A stretch of DNA of 64,000 nucleotides from Entamoeba invadens IP1 (taxonomy: Eukaryota > Evosea > Mastigamoebida > Endamoebidae), in the NCBI RefSeq assembly GCF_000330505.1, contig NW_004443767.1, positions 632,409 to 696,408 on the forward strand, read 5' to 3'. The position numbers were made by a program, and so were the translations under genes. Of the stretch, positions 1 to 9,813 are shown piece by piece. The notes below the pieces were generated by a model, which was not told the DNA's origin, searched no databases, and saw only the letters and a list, made by a program, of their open reading frames with translations. Within the stretch, counting starts at the first letter, position 1, and each line of letters opens with the position of its first letter.

Positions 1-446
1 GACTTGAATGATTGTTCGTTTGTGACGTCGAGGACCAACAAACAACAGTCGCTACCTCTATAGAATGCTGCGCCAAAACTCATAAATTTCTCATGTCCAG
101 CTATTCATTAAAAAGTGTTACAATTGATTTCTTCAACAAACCCGTGTCCCAAATTTGAAGAGTCACTGCAGTACCATTAATAGATACCTTATTATTAGTT
201 TTATACTATTAATCTATTGATATTATTAGTTACTAGTAACTACCTATTCCTCAAACCTCTTTTGTTAAAAAGTCTGCTCCAATGGTCGCCTTGTATTGGG
301 CAGTAAAAGTTTTTTCGATGAATTGATTCATCAAGCTTGACTTGCCGACACCTATCAAGTCAATGTATTGTTTCGTATGAAAAAAACAAACCAGAATCAC
401 CAATCAAAATCATTTTCAATAAAACCTTCTTATGCTTGGTGGACAT
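1..446 (-). CDS. Rab7-like small GTPase, four exons seen, 3' end outside window
   Basis: Small GTPase of late endosome/lysosome traffic. No single long reading frame shows it; it appears after splicing. Exon 1 is 446..392 (begins [11 protein letters not shown] and ends inside the P-loop), exon 2 351..257, exon 3 187..142, exon 4 100..1. The joined protein carries the P-loop GDSGVGKSS, the switch I block [13 protein letters not shown], and WDTAGHEKF followed by YRGSDCC. The [13 protein letters not shown] block is characteristic of Rab7. Introns 391..352 and 141..101 are GTTTGT...TAG. The middle intron 256..188 starts GTTTGA and seems to end AAG, because that join gives exactly the Rab7 spacing; a TAG acceptor 18 bases upstream would insert six residues (YKTNNK). 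The NKxD and SAK motifs and the prenylated C-terminus lie beyond base 1. Confidence 0.9.
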
Positions 447-1404
447 GTTTAATTATACAGTTCTTTTTGCAGTTCATATCTTCTTTTCATTTTCTTTTTG
501 CAACTTCCATTGTGAATACTATTCTTTTAATTCTTTTGACAACTACTGAAGTCGGTTTTGCTCACAATAGTCTTGCCAGAACGGGACTAAAGAAAACATT
601 CTGTTTTCTTTTATTCTATTTTTTAAAACAAGTCCAACGATTAACTATATGTAAATATATATTTTTATTATTTTATCAATTTGGTTGAAAAAAGAATGGT
701 TGAATAAAGTTAAATAATAACTTATTTTATTAATAACATCTAGTTCAATACTGACCAATCATTTAATTCTTCCAAAAAAACAAAAATAACAATAATAACA
801 TTTTAATAACATTTTTGATGATTTATTGGTTATTAGAAATTTAAAAAGTTGATAAAGTAAATACAAGGAATGCCCTCAATAATAGTATTGTTGATGTAAA
901 ATACATTTTTTAGCAAAACAACACAATTGACTTAATTTATTTGGCCCAATTATTTTTATTTCCAAAAATGTATTAAAATAAAATGTATTATTAAAATATT
1001 ATAATATTACTAATATAATATAATAATATTGACACTAAAAAATATTTTTGTGTTTAAAGAAAAATTCCATTTATTCAGGTTTCAAAATTTTTTAAAAAAG
1101 GAGCATTTGAGTATTCAACTTGTTTTTTACTAGAAGTATTAGTAAGTCAAAGAATAAATATAAAATTATTAAAAAAAGCTTTAAATAGAGTACTAACCCG
1201 AAATACGAGAAATGAATTACTCTTTACAAACTCGGGAAATGAATATAAAAATAGATTGTTTTACCTCCCTCATAATTACATAGAAACTCGTGTAAAAAAG
1301 AGTCCTATAACTCCCGAATATTAGAGATACAATACAATAAAACAACCGTCTCTAAGCACTCAAAGAAAAAAACTGGAAGACGAACTTTAAATTTTCATAT
1401 CCGA
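447..1404. other. AT-rich intergenic region
   Basis: This separates the divergently transcribed Rab7-like and Qc-SNARE genes, so it should hold both promoters. It is mostly A/T runs. The short frames at its left end overlap Rab7 exon 1 and its leader and show no protein-like composition. I see no RNA gene. Confidence 0.6.
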
Positions 1405-2321
1405 ATGAACGCGTTGACCAGGAAATTGACTTTCATTGCACAAGACTGTGGGTTCACGTACGAAGAACTGAAGAGTGAAGAAGAAAAGACTTCCGAGGAG
1501 CAAGAGGAACAAACTGAGTTTGGCAAGCGCCGTCATGAGTTAAAAAAGAAAATCACCGACGTCAAAACGAACATTGAAAAACGCGCTGACATGGAGAAAC
1601 TTCCCGACGTTGATAAAGTTGAAGTTGTGAAAGTATCCACTGAGATTCGTAAAGGGATGAAAGAGGTAATAGCAGGAGCCGAAGATTTAAAAACGTATCA
1701 TGAGAGTGATGTCTACAAAAACAGGAAAAAAGTTTGTTTTTGTATCAGAAGTGTATTACTAGTAATAAAACTATTGCCAAATTGGTTACTTTATTCAATG
1801 ATTTAATATAATTAACTCAATAGAAAGACCCAAAAATTCGAGAGAGACTTGGCATTGAAGAAGAATCACTCAAATGCATTCAACAACATATCGAACAATT
1901 ACAAGCAATGGATAGAGAAAGAAGTGGAATGGGTGACGTTCAGAAAGGAATGCCTACAGTCAATGGCCTCGATAAATATAAAACAGATGAACTGCCAGAT
2001 ATCGAAGACGACGAAAGGTTTAAACAGATGAAAGAAAATGATAAAGAAATCGACGAAAAACTCGACAAAATCGCGGAGGGCGTCAAGGACGTCAAAAACA
2101 TCGCAAAAAATATCAACGAAAAAATCGACGTTCAAAAAGATAAGCTCGACACTTTGGAAGACAAAGTCGATAACGCCAATGAACGACTCGACTTAACAAA
2201 TGAAAAAATTAAAGGGGTTCTCGCTAAGGTTAGGGGCCCCGACAAAATGTTATTGACAATCATGGGTGTCTGTCTCTTCATCGGTGTGGGTAGTATAATT
2301 GCTATGATCTTCATCAAGTGA
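1405..2321 (+). CDS. Qc-SNARE, syntaxin 6/8/SYP7-like, tail-anchored
   Basis: Membrane fusion SNARE. The exons are 1405..1731 and 1824..2321; the intron 1732..1823 starts GTTTGT and ends TAG, phase 0. The joined protein is 274 residues. An N-terminal helical region of about 130 residues is followed by a single SNARE heptad region (roughly 195-250) containing KNINEKIDVQKDKLDTLEDK, with a glutamine at the expected zero layer. A C-terminal hydrophobic anchor (MLLTIMGVCLFIGVGSIIAM) then ends only two residues before the stop at FIK. The single motif, Q zero layer and tail anchor fit a Qc-SNARE of the SYP7/syntaxin 8 type; the exact subfamily is uncertain. The window also encodes a SNAP-25-like Qbc-SNARE near its right end. 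Confidence 0.85.
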
Positions 2322-2490
2322 TCTTGTTTGGTGTTTTTTAGGTTTCCTTCATTTCGTTTCGACAACACAGATGTCATTGAACAGATTAAGTTGGTTATAT
2401 TTGAAGTATATTGAAGTGATTGAGGATATTAATGAGAAACACCTCGTTAATTAATATCTAATACTTAATATTAAATATATATACTATTAA

Positions 2491-2535
2491 TATATAGTAT
2501 ATTATAGTATATTATATAGTATATTATATAGTATT
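2491..2535. repeat. AT microsatellite-like tandem repeat
   Basis: Imperfect tandem copies of a TATATAGTATATTA-type unit sit in the spacer between the convergent Qc-SNARE and CBM20 genes. This is probably simple-sequence DNA from slippage. Confidence 0.6.
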
Positions 2536-2562
2536 GGAAATAACAAATCGAATGTATTTAAA

Positions 2563-2946
2563 TTAGAGGACATCTTTGGAGCATGACTTCTTAATTGCAC
2601 TTTTGAGGACTCGAGCCATTGTTATGGTCTGTTTTGTATCTTCAGGTCGCTCCCAAGTGATTTCGAGTTCGATTTGATCTGCTTGTTTGTTCAAGCAAAA
2701 CATTCTATTAGTGTTATTCTCCAAAAATTCCCATCTAATTACTTTGTTTGTGTTACTCTCGACTATTTTAAACTTGTACTCGAAAGGTAAGGTGTGGACT
2801 ATTGCAGTCACTTTCCATATATTGTTTTCATAGGGAACCAAATCAATACCACCATTCCAATTTCCAAGCTCTGGGATATTCCCTACAACTTGTACTTTTT
2901 GGCCATATTCTGTTTTGTAGTTGATTGTAAAAGTAATCAAGACCAT
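2563..2946 (-). CDS. Stand-alone CBM20 starch/glycogen-binding protein
   Basis: This 127-residue protein is essentially one carbohydrate-binding module of family 20. Seen: VVGNIPELGNWN near residues 21-32, a following WKV, the strand FEYKFKIV, and RWEFLENNTNR. These are the usual CBM20 landmarks, including the aromatic residues that stack on alpha-glucan. There is no signal peptide and no catalytic domain, so it probably binds cytosolic glycogen, the main amoebal storage glucan. Laforin-like proteins also start with CBM20 but carry a phosphatase, absent here. The ATG at 2946 opens directly into the first strand. Confidence 0.88.
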   Translation of the reverse strand: MVLITFTINYKTEYGQKVQVVGNIPELGNWNGGIDLVPYENNIWKVTAIVHTLPFEYKFKIVESNTNKVIRWEFLENNTNRMFCLNKQADQIELEITWERPEDTKQTITMARVLKSAIKKSCSKDVL

Positions 2947-3662
2947 TTAATGATTGAATTTTTTAGTGCTTTTATTGACGCTTTTTGGGTTGCAAACTAT
3001 TTTATAGTTTTTGAATATTTGAAGAACAGATTTTCGAGTTGTTTGTTTAAATAAGTAAAATGTTCTGTGTTAATCGGGAAAATGGTAACTACCACTCGTC
3101 GAGTCACTCGATGAGAAAAAGAAGGTCTTTGACGTTCCACTCTTTTGGTAAAAATTGTTGTGAGCAACAAACTGCTTTTTTTCTCTTTTTAACAGTCATT
3201 TTACTTCTAATAAAGAGGGGTTTTCCCTTTCAAAACAAGAGGTAAAAAGGACGTTGAAATGCTGACAAATAATAATCATTGAACACCTTTGCACTTAAAA
3301 ATGTACAAATAGGGTTTCCTAAAATAACATTTTGTGGGAAAATTGTTTTACCTCTGTTTGTATTGTAAAAAAACGGGGAGTTGAGTTGTCTCCAATTTTT
3401 TGGGATATTGTTAAAAATGTAATTTTTTCCGCCTCTTCTTCGTCGTAGAAAAAATCAAACAAGTTACACACAAGTAATTTCATGGAGAAACAACTCAATT
3501 TTTTTTCCTACCATTTATATAATATATTTATTATTAAATAACTATACCGAATCCAAAAAAATAATCACAAGAAAAAAACAAGAATTAATCATACTAATAG
3601 TTACATTTTACTAAATTTTAATTAAAAGTTGGACGTATAAATACAAAACCGAAATAATTCAG
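2947..3662. other. Intergenic region between divergent genes
   Basis: AT-rich spacer with the promoters of the CBM20 gene (-) and the unknown gene at 3663 (+). A 61-codon frame at 3060-3245 lacks protein-like composition and is not called. A short imperfect palindrome (ACTCGTCGAGTCACTCGATGAG) lies near 3093-3114. Confidence 0.55.
3635..3661 (+). promoter_or_regulatory. Core promoter: TATA-like box and initiator-like element
   Basis: GTATAAATA (3635-3643) and AATAATTCA (3653-3661) lie immediately upstream of the ATG at 3663. They resemble the Entamoeba TATA-like element and the AAAAATTCA initiator. The placement implies a leader of only a few bases, usual for this genus. Confidence 0.5.
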
Positions 3663-4772
3663 ATGGAACACCGAAATGGAAGACAAACCAAAATGTGTGG
3701 AAAATGTTATACACGAAGGAAGAAAAGCGACGAGAACATGAAACCAAGAAACGTTGCACTGGATATGACGAAACAATTAAAACACCTCAAAATGTGTGTT
3801 GACAACTATCGGATTCTTGGCGATGATAAATCAAAGCCGTTTCACGACAAATTTGATTTACTTAAGATCGCGAAAGTGGCCGCAACGAAGGAAGGGCTTG
3901 AACGAGAGAGAAAGCAATTTCTGCAAATGTTTGATGATTTGGACATTCAGAAATTTCTTGACGATGTGGAGAATGATCCACAACAGATCCAGGATTTGGC
4001 CTTCTTCAAAAACAAATTCCAGGATTTGTTATTAGATATCCCTGAACCCCAACCTATTTTGACGTGTAATAACACCACCACTATAACGGACATTGAAAAT
4101 CAACAAGACACACATCAACCAATTAACATCTTTGAGAAGAGAGAGGAGAAGAAACAAGAGGAGCAAAGTGAGAGTACAATTTTAGAGGTCTTTGACAATT
4201 CAAAAATGGAAGAAGAAGCACTTCCACAACCAACTAACGATTGGGAATTAAAAGAAGAGAAGCTAATGAGTTCGTCGTCTTTGTCAACAAATTCTCCAGA
4301 ACAATCTCCACGTCGAGAGAAGCAACATGACCACACACCATCTTTCAATCTTAACGAGAACGAACCGTGCAATGACTTTTCGTTGAACGAAGAGTCTTTG
4401 GAAGAGCACAAAGAAGGGTCCGAATCATCGAAAGAGCCTTCAGAAGTCGAAAACATTGAATCAATATTTGGACGCTCGAAAGATAGTACAAGACCATCTT
4501 TAGAGATAATTACTGAGGATAACATCACCGAGATCATTCAAGACGCTCCACCCGAAGTCACTGAGAAAAAACCTTTGAAATTATTAAATACAAACATACC
4601 CGTCATTAAGAAGAGCTCACAGAAAACAAAGAAAAGTCTTGAGAAAAAAGGTGACGATTGTATTGACGTTGATTTTGTAACAATGAGAACTTCCGAGGAC
4701 ACTGTTTCGCCAGAAGAAGTCTTGTCTCAAGAGTGTGTCGAGTTCTTTAGACGTGTAATTAGTCAGTTGTGA
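3663..4772 (+). CDS. Unknown acidic protein with N-terminal helical region
   Basis: 369 residues, not recognised. The first 25 residues are basic with a single CxxC (MCGKCYTRRK), too little for a zinc finger. Residues about 30-125 look like a compact helical domain (LLKIAKVAATKEGLERERKQ and FLDDVENDPQQIQDLAFFKN). The rest is low-complexity, rich in E, S and K, with segments such as SSSSLSTNSPEQSPRR, and looks disordered and phosphorylatable. The start is supported by the TATA/initiator pair just upstream. It is codirectional with the importin-like gene 261 bases downstream. Confidence 0.75.
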   Translation: MEHRNGRQTKMCGKCYTRRKKSDENMKPRNVALDMTKQLKHLKMCVDNYRILGDDKSKPFHDKFDLLKIAKVAATKEGLERERKQFLQMFDDLDIQKFLDDVENDPQQIQDLAFFKNKFQDLLLDIPEPQPILTCNNTTTITDIENQQDTHQPINIFEKREEKKQEEQSESTILEVFDNSKMEEEALPQPTNDWELKEEKLMSSSSLSTNSPEQSPRREKQHDHTPSFNLNENEPCNDFSLNEESLEEHKEGSESSKEPSEVENIESIFGRSKDSTRPSLEIITEDNITEIIQDAPPEVTEKKPLKLLNTNIPVIKKSSQKTKKSLEKKGDDCIDVDFVTMRTSEDTVSPEEVLSQECVEFFRRVISQL

Positions 4773-4998
4773 TATAGGTGTTGGTTCTAGTTTATTTATA
4801 GTTTGTATATACTATTGCAACAAATAATTAACGAGTTAATATTATTTTTTTATTGTTTTTTGCACATTAAATACATTAATTATTAACGCTCTTATTTATT
4901 AATTTTAGTTTGAGAAAAGCTCGTTAATTAAATTATAATGAAAATGTTCTGATATATAAACTAGAGTTTTGAATTAAAACTATTAGTTCATTAATAGA

Positions 4999-5008
4999 CT
5001 ATTTAAAG
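4999..5008 (+). promoter_or_regulatory. TATA-like element of importin-like gene
   Basis: CTATTTAAAG, close to the Entamoeba GTATTTAAA core element, lies about 25 bases before the ATG at 5034. A GAACTA motif sits between them. Confidence 0.4.
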
Positions 5009-5033
5009 GAGAGAAAAAGAACTAGGAATAGGA

Positions 5034-7735
5034 ATGGAAGAATTGGTACAATACATCCAAATTGCTTTTGGACCAGGGTCATCTCCAGAAATGAAAACAC
5101 AAGCGAGCGCGGGGTTGGCTGCGTTCTTAAAGAAACCCGAGTCATTCAACTTTTTTCAATCACTTATGATGACACCAAGGAATGACCCACTCTTCATCGA
5201 AAAAGTGAACTATGGTGCTATGATTCTGCAAAAGAAATTGATGTATAACTACTCCAACATACCAAAAGAGCTCTTGCCACAGATCAAAGAATTTGTTTTT
5301 GCTAAAATTGTCGAGTTCAAGAATGAGAAATTGTTGGTCAAACAGATATCACTTTCTATTGTTGCATTTGCTTTACAGGACATCACGTGGAACAATTTTG
5401 TGTTAGGGATATTAGAAAAGATTCCCGTGTCACAGGAGAACAACTCGTTGTTACTCACTTTATTCACCGAAGTTGCTATTGCAGGAGAGAAAATGGATTT
5501 GATAGATACTTCAATGAGAGCAAAATTTGCAGAGGTCATCAACCAGACGGCACCATCCATATTCGACTTTGTTGTGAACGTTTGTTCGCAAAATGTCGCA
5601 CTGACTCCAATTGTTTGTTACTATAAAATATAATATCTTTTAAATGAAAAATGTTCATTGCATAGGCTGGTGCATGTGTAGTCGAGTGGATCAATAGTAC
5701 CAATTTATCATTAGAAGTCTTCCAGAAAAGTACATTGATTGGATTTTTCTTGAAGCAGTTAGGATCTCCATATTCGGACATATCATCAAGTGTTATTGAG
5801 GCTTTTCTCAAGAAGTTGACAGAGAAGAATTCACGACTTCCAAACGACCAAGAGAAGGCGATAATAATGAATTTGGCTATTGGGGTAATGCAAGAATTTG
5901 TGAAGTATACCCCTATGATCACACAAAACCCATTGCCGTGCTTCTTCCAGATATCAGAGTTGTTTGCTATGGACCTGCTGCAGTACGTCAAGTCTCAATA
6001 TGCTCCATTAATCAATGAACATCTGAATCAACTTGTATTAGCAGCAGACACTGTTGACGAAGACGTCGTCCGAAGCGTCAGTGACGCTTCAATTGCATTA
6101 TTACAAGCTCCAAGCACCCGGCGAGCCAAAGAGTCTGCTTTGTTATACGAATTTTTGACTGATTTTGCACGCAAAATGTTCCAAAAAGTCGTGACAATCC
6201 ATTTGGACACACGTGGCTTGAACGGTGAGGAATTGGTTGATTTCTTAGTTCTTCGTAAAAATGTCCCATATGTTGTGTTACGGCGATGCGTTGATACATT
6301 GAGCAATATAGCTTCGATAGATATCTTAATACAATTGTGGGGGGTTAACACGAATAAAGAACCTATTATAGCAGCATTGGATGCGTGTAGTGAAGATTTG
6401 GTGATGTCTCCTGGTACGTCCCGACTCATCCAATTGTTTTCTGTTGGTATTCAGTATGTTGCACAACAACCTGAAATCCCAGTGCTCTTTACAAGAAGTC
6501 TTATTATAGCAATTGGGAAGTACGCGAGGTTCTTTGGTGAGGAATGTCCACAAGTTGTTCCGGACTGCGTTGAGTTTCTCATGAAATACGTTGGACACCC
6601 GATCTTGGGAAAGAAGGTGGCGGGTGCATTAATGCGGCTATCACATGGCTGTCCTGTCTGTATGGCAAGCAAAGTTGGGGTATTGAAAACGGTGTATGAC
6701 AGTGTTGTGCAGTCAGTTGTGCAAGGCAAATTAAAAGGGAATGAGAAACAATTTTCAAAATTGATCAACACGTTCTGTAATGTTATTGGGTCTGATAGTA
6801 CACATGAGCTGTTACAACAAGTATTTACCGTCCCAGCTAATGTAGTGAGGAAGAGTGTTATTGCAAAGAGTGTGAATAATGAAACGATGACAGGACTGTG
6901 GTTGATGGGTGTGATATTTAGTGGACTGAACCGGTCGAAATTCCGAATGGAAATCGCCGCTGTTATTTTGGAATTACAAGTCCCCGAGGTTTTACATGGA
7001 CTTTTGGAGTTGTTGGTTAACATTAAGAATGAGGGAGGGATCGACGAGTGTTGTGATGTCATTGGAGGAATGTATTTGGTTATTCAGGCGCATGCACAAC
7101 CATTTTTGATTAACTCACTTCAGATCATTGGGAAAGGATATTCGTTCACAAAAAGCGCAAGCTTCATATTGTGTTTGTCGAAGATCATAGATGCAGTGTA
7201 TTCGACACAAATGCTTAGAGATACACTTTTGAAAAATTCAGTGCCAATTTTAGACCAAGCGATGAAAAGTGCAAATAGTGTGTCGAATGATCTTATTGAA
7301 TATATTGCAGCTTGCTTTGGAACTATGACGATTCCTAAAGAGATATTTGAAGGAGTTTTTAAATGGCACGTGACAATGTTAATCACTCCAGAACAACGGG
7401 CGTATCACGCGTTGTGTATCAACTTAGTAAGAATTATTAATAATAAAGAAGTCACGGCAGCAGTCGTTCAACCAGAAGTATTACTATCTTGTCTCGAGAG
7501 CGTTGTCCATTTATACACTAAGGAAAGAGAAAAAGAGTGCAGCTTAGTCTTAAGAGAACTCTACGCTATTGACTCTGTTTCATTCTGCAATAACATGCAA
7601 TTGATATTTCAAAATAAGTATACCACTGTTCCTAATGGGTTTAGACAGTCATTTATGCCTAACAACAGACTACCAAAGTCGGCGTTCAACAAGCTTATCG
7701 AGGACTTGTTTTTCATATTGAAAGAGACGGCTTGA
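5034..7735 (+). CDS. Importin/transportin-family nuclear transport receptor (transportin-SR/importin-13-like)
   Basis: Karyopherin-beta family HEAT-repeat receptor. Two exons, 5034..5612 and 5666..7735, around a 53-bp GTTTGT...TAG intron in phase 0, give 882 residues, close to the usual 900-1000. The N-terminus (EELVQYIQIAFGPGSSPEMK) resembles the importin-beta/exportin N-terminal repeat, followed by the Xpo1-like stretch FVFAKIVEFKNEKLLVKQIS. The remainder is alternating amphipathic helices without low complexity, as in importin-13, transportin-3 and Mtr10. No cargo can be read from sequence. The intron is needed: without it the first exon frame stops within a few codons. Subfamily assignment is tentative, family assignment firm. 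Confidence 0.8.
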
Positions 7736-8834
7736 CATTAATTTACTATTGATTATAATTATTTTAATCTATAATTTAATATATATTTTGGTTAGTTCTA
7801 TTTTTGGATTTAAAAATATTAAAGTTTGTTAATTAAGTAATACTATACTTTCTATTGCTATATAATTTTTTTTGATTATATAAATAAAAAATAACATTAT
7901 ATTGTTATAAATAAAAAAATATATATTAAACTATGTTAACATTTTACTATTATATTGGTTTCTAATTTGAAAAAACATTCCACAAAAAACAACAAAATAA
8001 TTGTTTTTTATTGTAGTTTATTTTAATATTTATTTTTCGTGAGAGAAAAAAACACAAAAAAAGAGGAGAAAAACCACTTGTGCAAATGAAAAAAAATTAT
8101 TTGATCAAATGGTTGTATAATGTAAATCAAAATGTAATAGCTTATTATAGTTTTTGTGAGACATTTTTATTATTATTAAAAAAAAAAGTTATATTAAAAT
8201 AAATAATTTTTTATTTATTTATATTTTTTTATTGAAAAATTTATATTATATTTAATTATATTTTAACAAACATTTACTTGTAAAATGAGAGTTGAAAATT
8301 ATGTAATATTTTTATTATAGAATAAATAGTCAAATATATGTCAATGAAGTCAATGTCACGAAAATTCTCAACTCCCAAAATAGTACAAGAAAAACTTCAA
8401 TAAAATTTATATTGTAATTTAGCTTATTATTTCTCAAAAAACGGGCAAATTTGAGATGAAAAAATAACACAAATAATAAACAAACAACGTCAAAGGTCTT
8501 CGGAGAAAATACGTTACAATCTCAAATCGATACCAATTACCATTTCCTAGTTTAATATAGTAAAAACAGTTAAAAATGGGTAGTAAAATGAGTTGAAAAC
8601 ACAATAATGGGAAGAGTGAGAGACGAACGGAGGAACAAAAAGTTTACAAAAAGCCGCAAAATCATAGGCAAGTCGATGATTCTTCTGAAAAAAAAAAGAA
8701 GAACTGAACAAACGAAGAATAAAGAAGAAAGAAAAAGAATGATAAAAATATGATGAGCGTTGTGAAAAGGAAAGAGTCTTCTGACGGCGAGTCTTCCTTC
8801 TCTTCGTCTTCCTAATAAAACCCCACGAACTGTG
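7736..8834. other. Very AT-rich intergenic region
   Basis: About 1.1 kb dominated by A and T runs. Minus-strand frames near 8547-8918 are arginine/phenylalanine-rich translations of purine-rich leader sequence and are not called. I see no RNA gene or repeat. Confidence 0.6.
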
Positions 8835-9467
8835 ATGATCACATTTCCTCAAGCAATGTCCGTACAGTTCACCGAACAACAACTCAATCCCTGTCGCCCC
8901 GTCCCTTTCGTCTTGCAAAACTGTTTGCCTACAAACAACTCATACGGATGGTCTCCAACCACTGCGTACTCTCTCCCACAGCCCAAAAACGTCTATTCTC
9001 CTCTTTTAGTAGTCACCCCTATGGATACCCCTATGGTGGAAGATGACTCTGAAGAGCTTAAGTACAACCCTCCATATTTGGAACAAGACGTCTTTGCCTT
9101 TGACGAACAGATGGATGGCACTAAGAGTAACCTCCCTTCAAAAAAGTGCCAGGGATACACCGGTAACATCGGTATTACAACGTGTCGACATACCACACAG
9201 AAGAATGGATCGGGGCCTATTTATTTACACACCGTGCAGAGTTCCAAGTTGAACAACGACAAAATCACTGTTCAAGACTTTGGTGCCCAAGAGGACTTTG
9301 TCGACGACGAGGACTCTCAAGGGTTCGAAGAAGACCAAGACGATATGGAAGACTCAGACGACCAAAATGAAAACATTCAGGAGGTCATCGATAAACTTGA
9401 AGAACTTAAGAAGATGGGAGATGAAAGAAATCGACTGTTGAAACACATGATACAAGGACAGCAGTAA
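8835..9467 (+). CDS. Unknown protein with acidic C-terminal coiled coil
   Basis: 210 residues from the ATG at 8835 (an in-frame GTG sits one codon upstream). Not recognised. The N-terminal 90 residues are rich in P, S, T, Y and Q. The middle contains two cysteines (KKCQGYTGNIGITTCRH) and the motif GPIYLHTV. Residues about 155-180 are almost all D and E, followed by a short leucine-heptad helix (VIDKLEELKKMGDERNRLL). The pattern suits a regulatory or scaffold protein, but no function is claimed. Codon use matches the neighbours. Confidence 0.7.
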   Translation: MITFPQAMSVQFTEQQLNPCRPVPFVLQNCLPTNNSYGWSPTTAYSLPQPKNVYSPLLVVTPMDTPMVEDDSEELKYNPPYLEQDVFAFDEQMDGTKSNLPSKKCQGYTGNIGITTCRHTTQKNGSGPIYLHTVQSSKLNNDKITVQDFGAQEDFVDDEDSQGFEEDQDDMEDSDDQNENIQEVIDKLEELKKMGDERNRLLKHMIQGQQ

Positions 9468-9593
9468 GTTCTGTGACGGCTATCGCTCTGTTCATTTATT
9501 GTTTTTAGGTGTTACTTTTTTATTATAATTTATAATATATTTATTATACTTGAACTAGAATAAACTACACACAAACATAATCAATAAGACTCC

Positions 9594-9758
9594 ATGTCTA
9601 TCGAAGTTCTTGCTGAGGAAGAAACACTTGTAGAAACACTGCTAACGCCAGAGGATGGAACAGAAGACGGAAATGTACAACTCCAGACTTCCACGCGGCT
9701 TGGGATAAAAGTTGAACACTTCAAAAAGGGTTCGTTGTTGTATGTAGGTGTTCTGTAA
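9594..9758 (+). CDS. Possible small protein (54 aa)
   Basis: A short ATG frame reading MSIEVLAEEETLVETLLTPE and ending VEHFKKGSLLYVGVL sits between the unknown gene ending at 9467 and the TLDc gene that ends at 9814 on the other strand. The composition is protein-like (mixed acidic helix, then basic/hydrophobic end), unlike translated intergenic DNA here. The antisense 60-codon frame is serine-rich and looks like its shadow. No domain is recognisable and the call rests only on composition and position. Confidence 0.35.
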   Translation: MSIEVLAEEETLVETLLTPEDGTEDGNVQLQTSTRLGIKVEHFKKGSLLYVGVL

Positions 9759-9813
9759 TTCACACCATATAAGTCTCTGTCAAGTGATAATGAAGAAACG
9801 CCACTATTTGTAA

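Noticed and set aside
337..688. Two overlapping plus-strand frames of 70 and 106 codons
   Set aside because: They lie opposite Rab7 exon 1, its first intron and leader; composition is F/L/S-rich antisense.
2794..3245. Plus-strand frames of 86 and 61 codons
   Set aside because: The first is antisense to the CBM20 gene; the second has no protein-like pattern or start context.
8547..8918. Minus-strand frames of 123 and 90 codons
   Set aside because: Arg/Ser/Phe-rich translation of the purine-rich leader of the gene at 8835; no domain.
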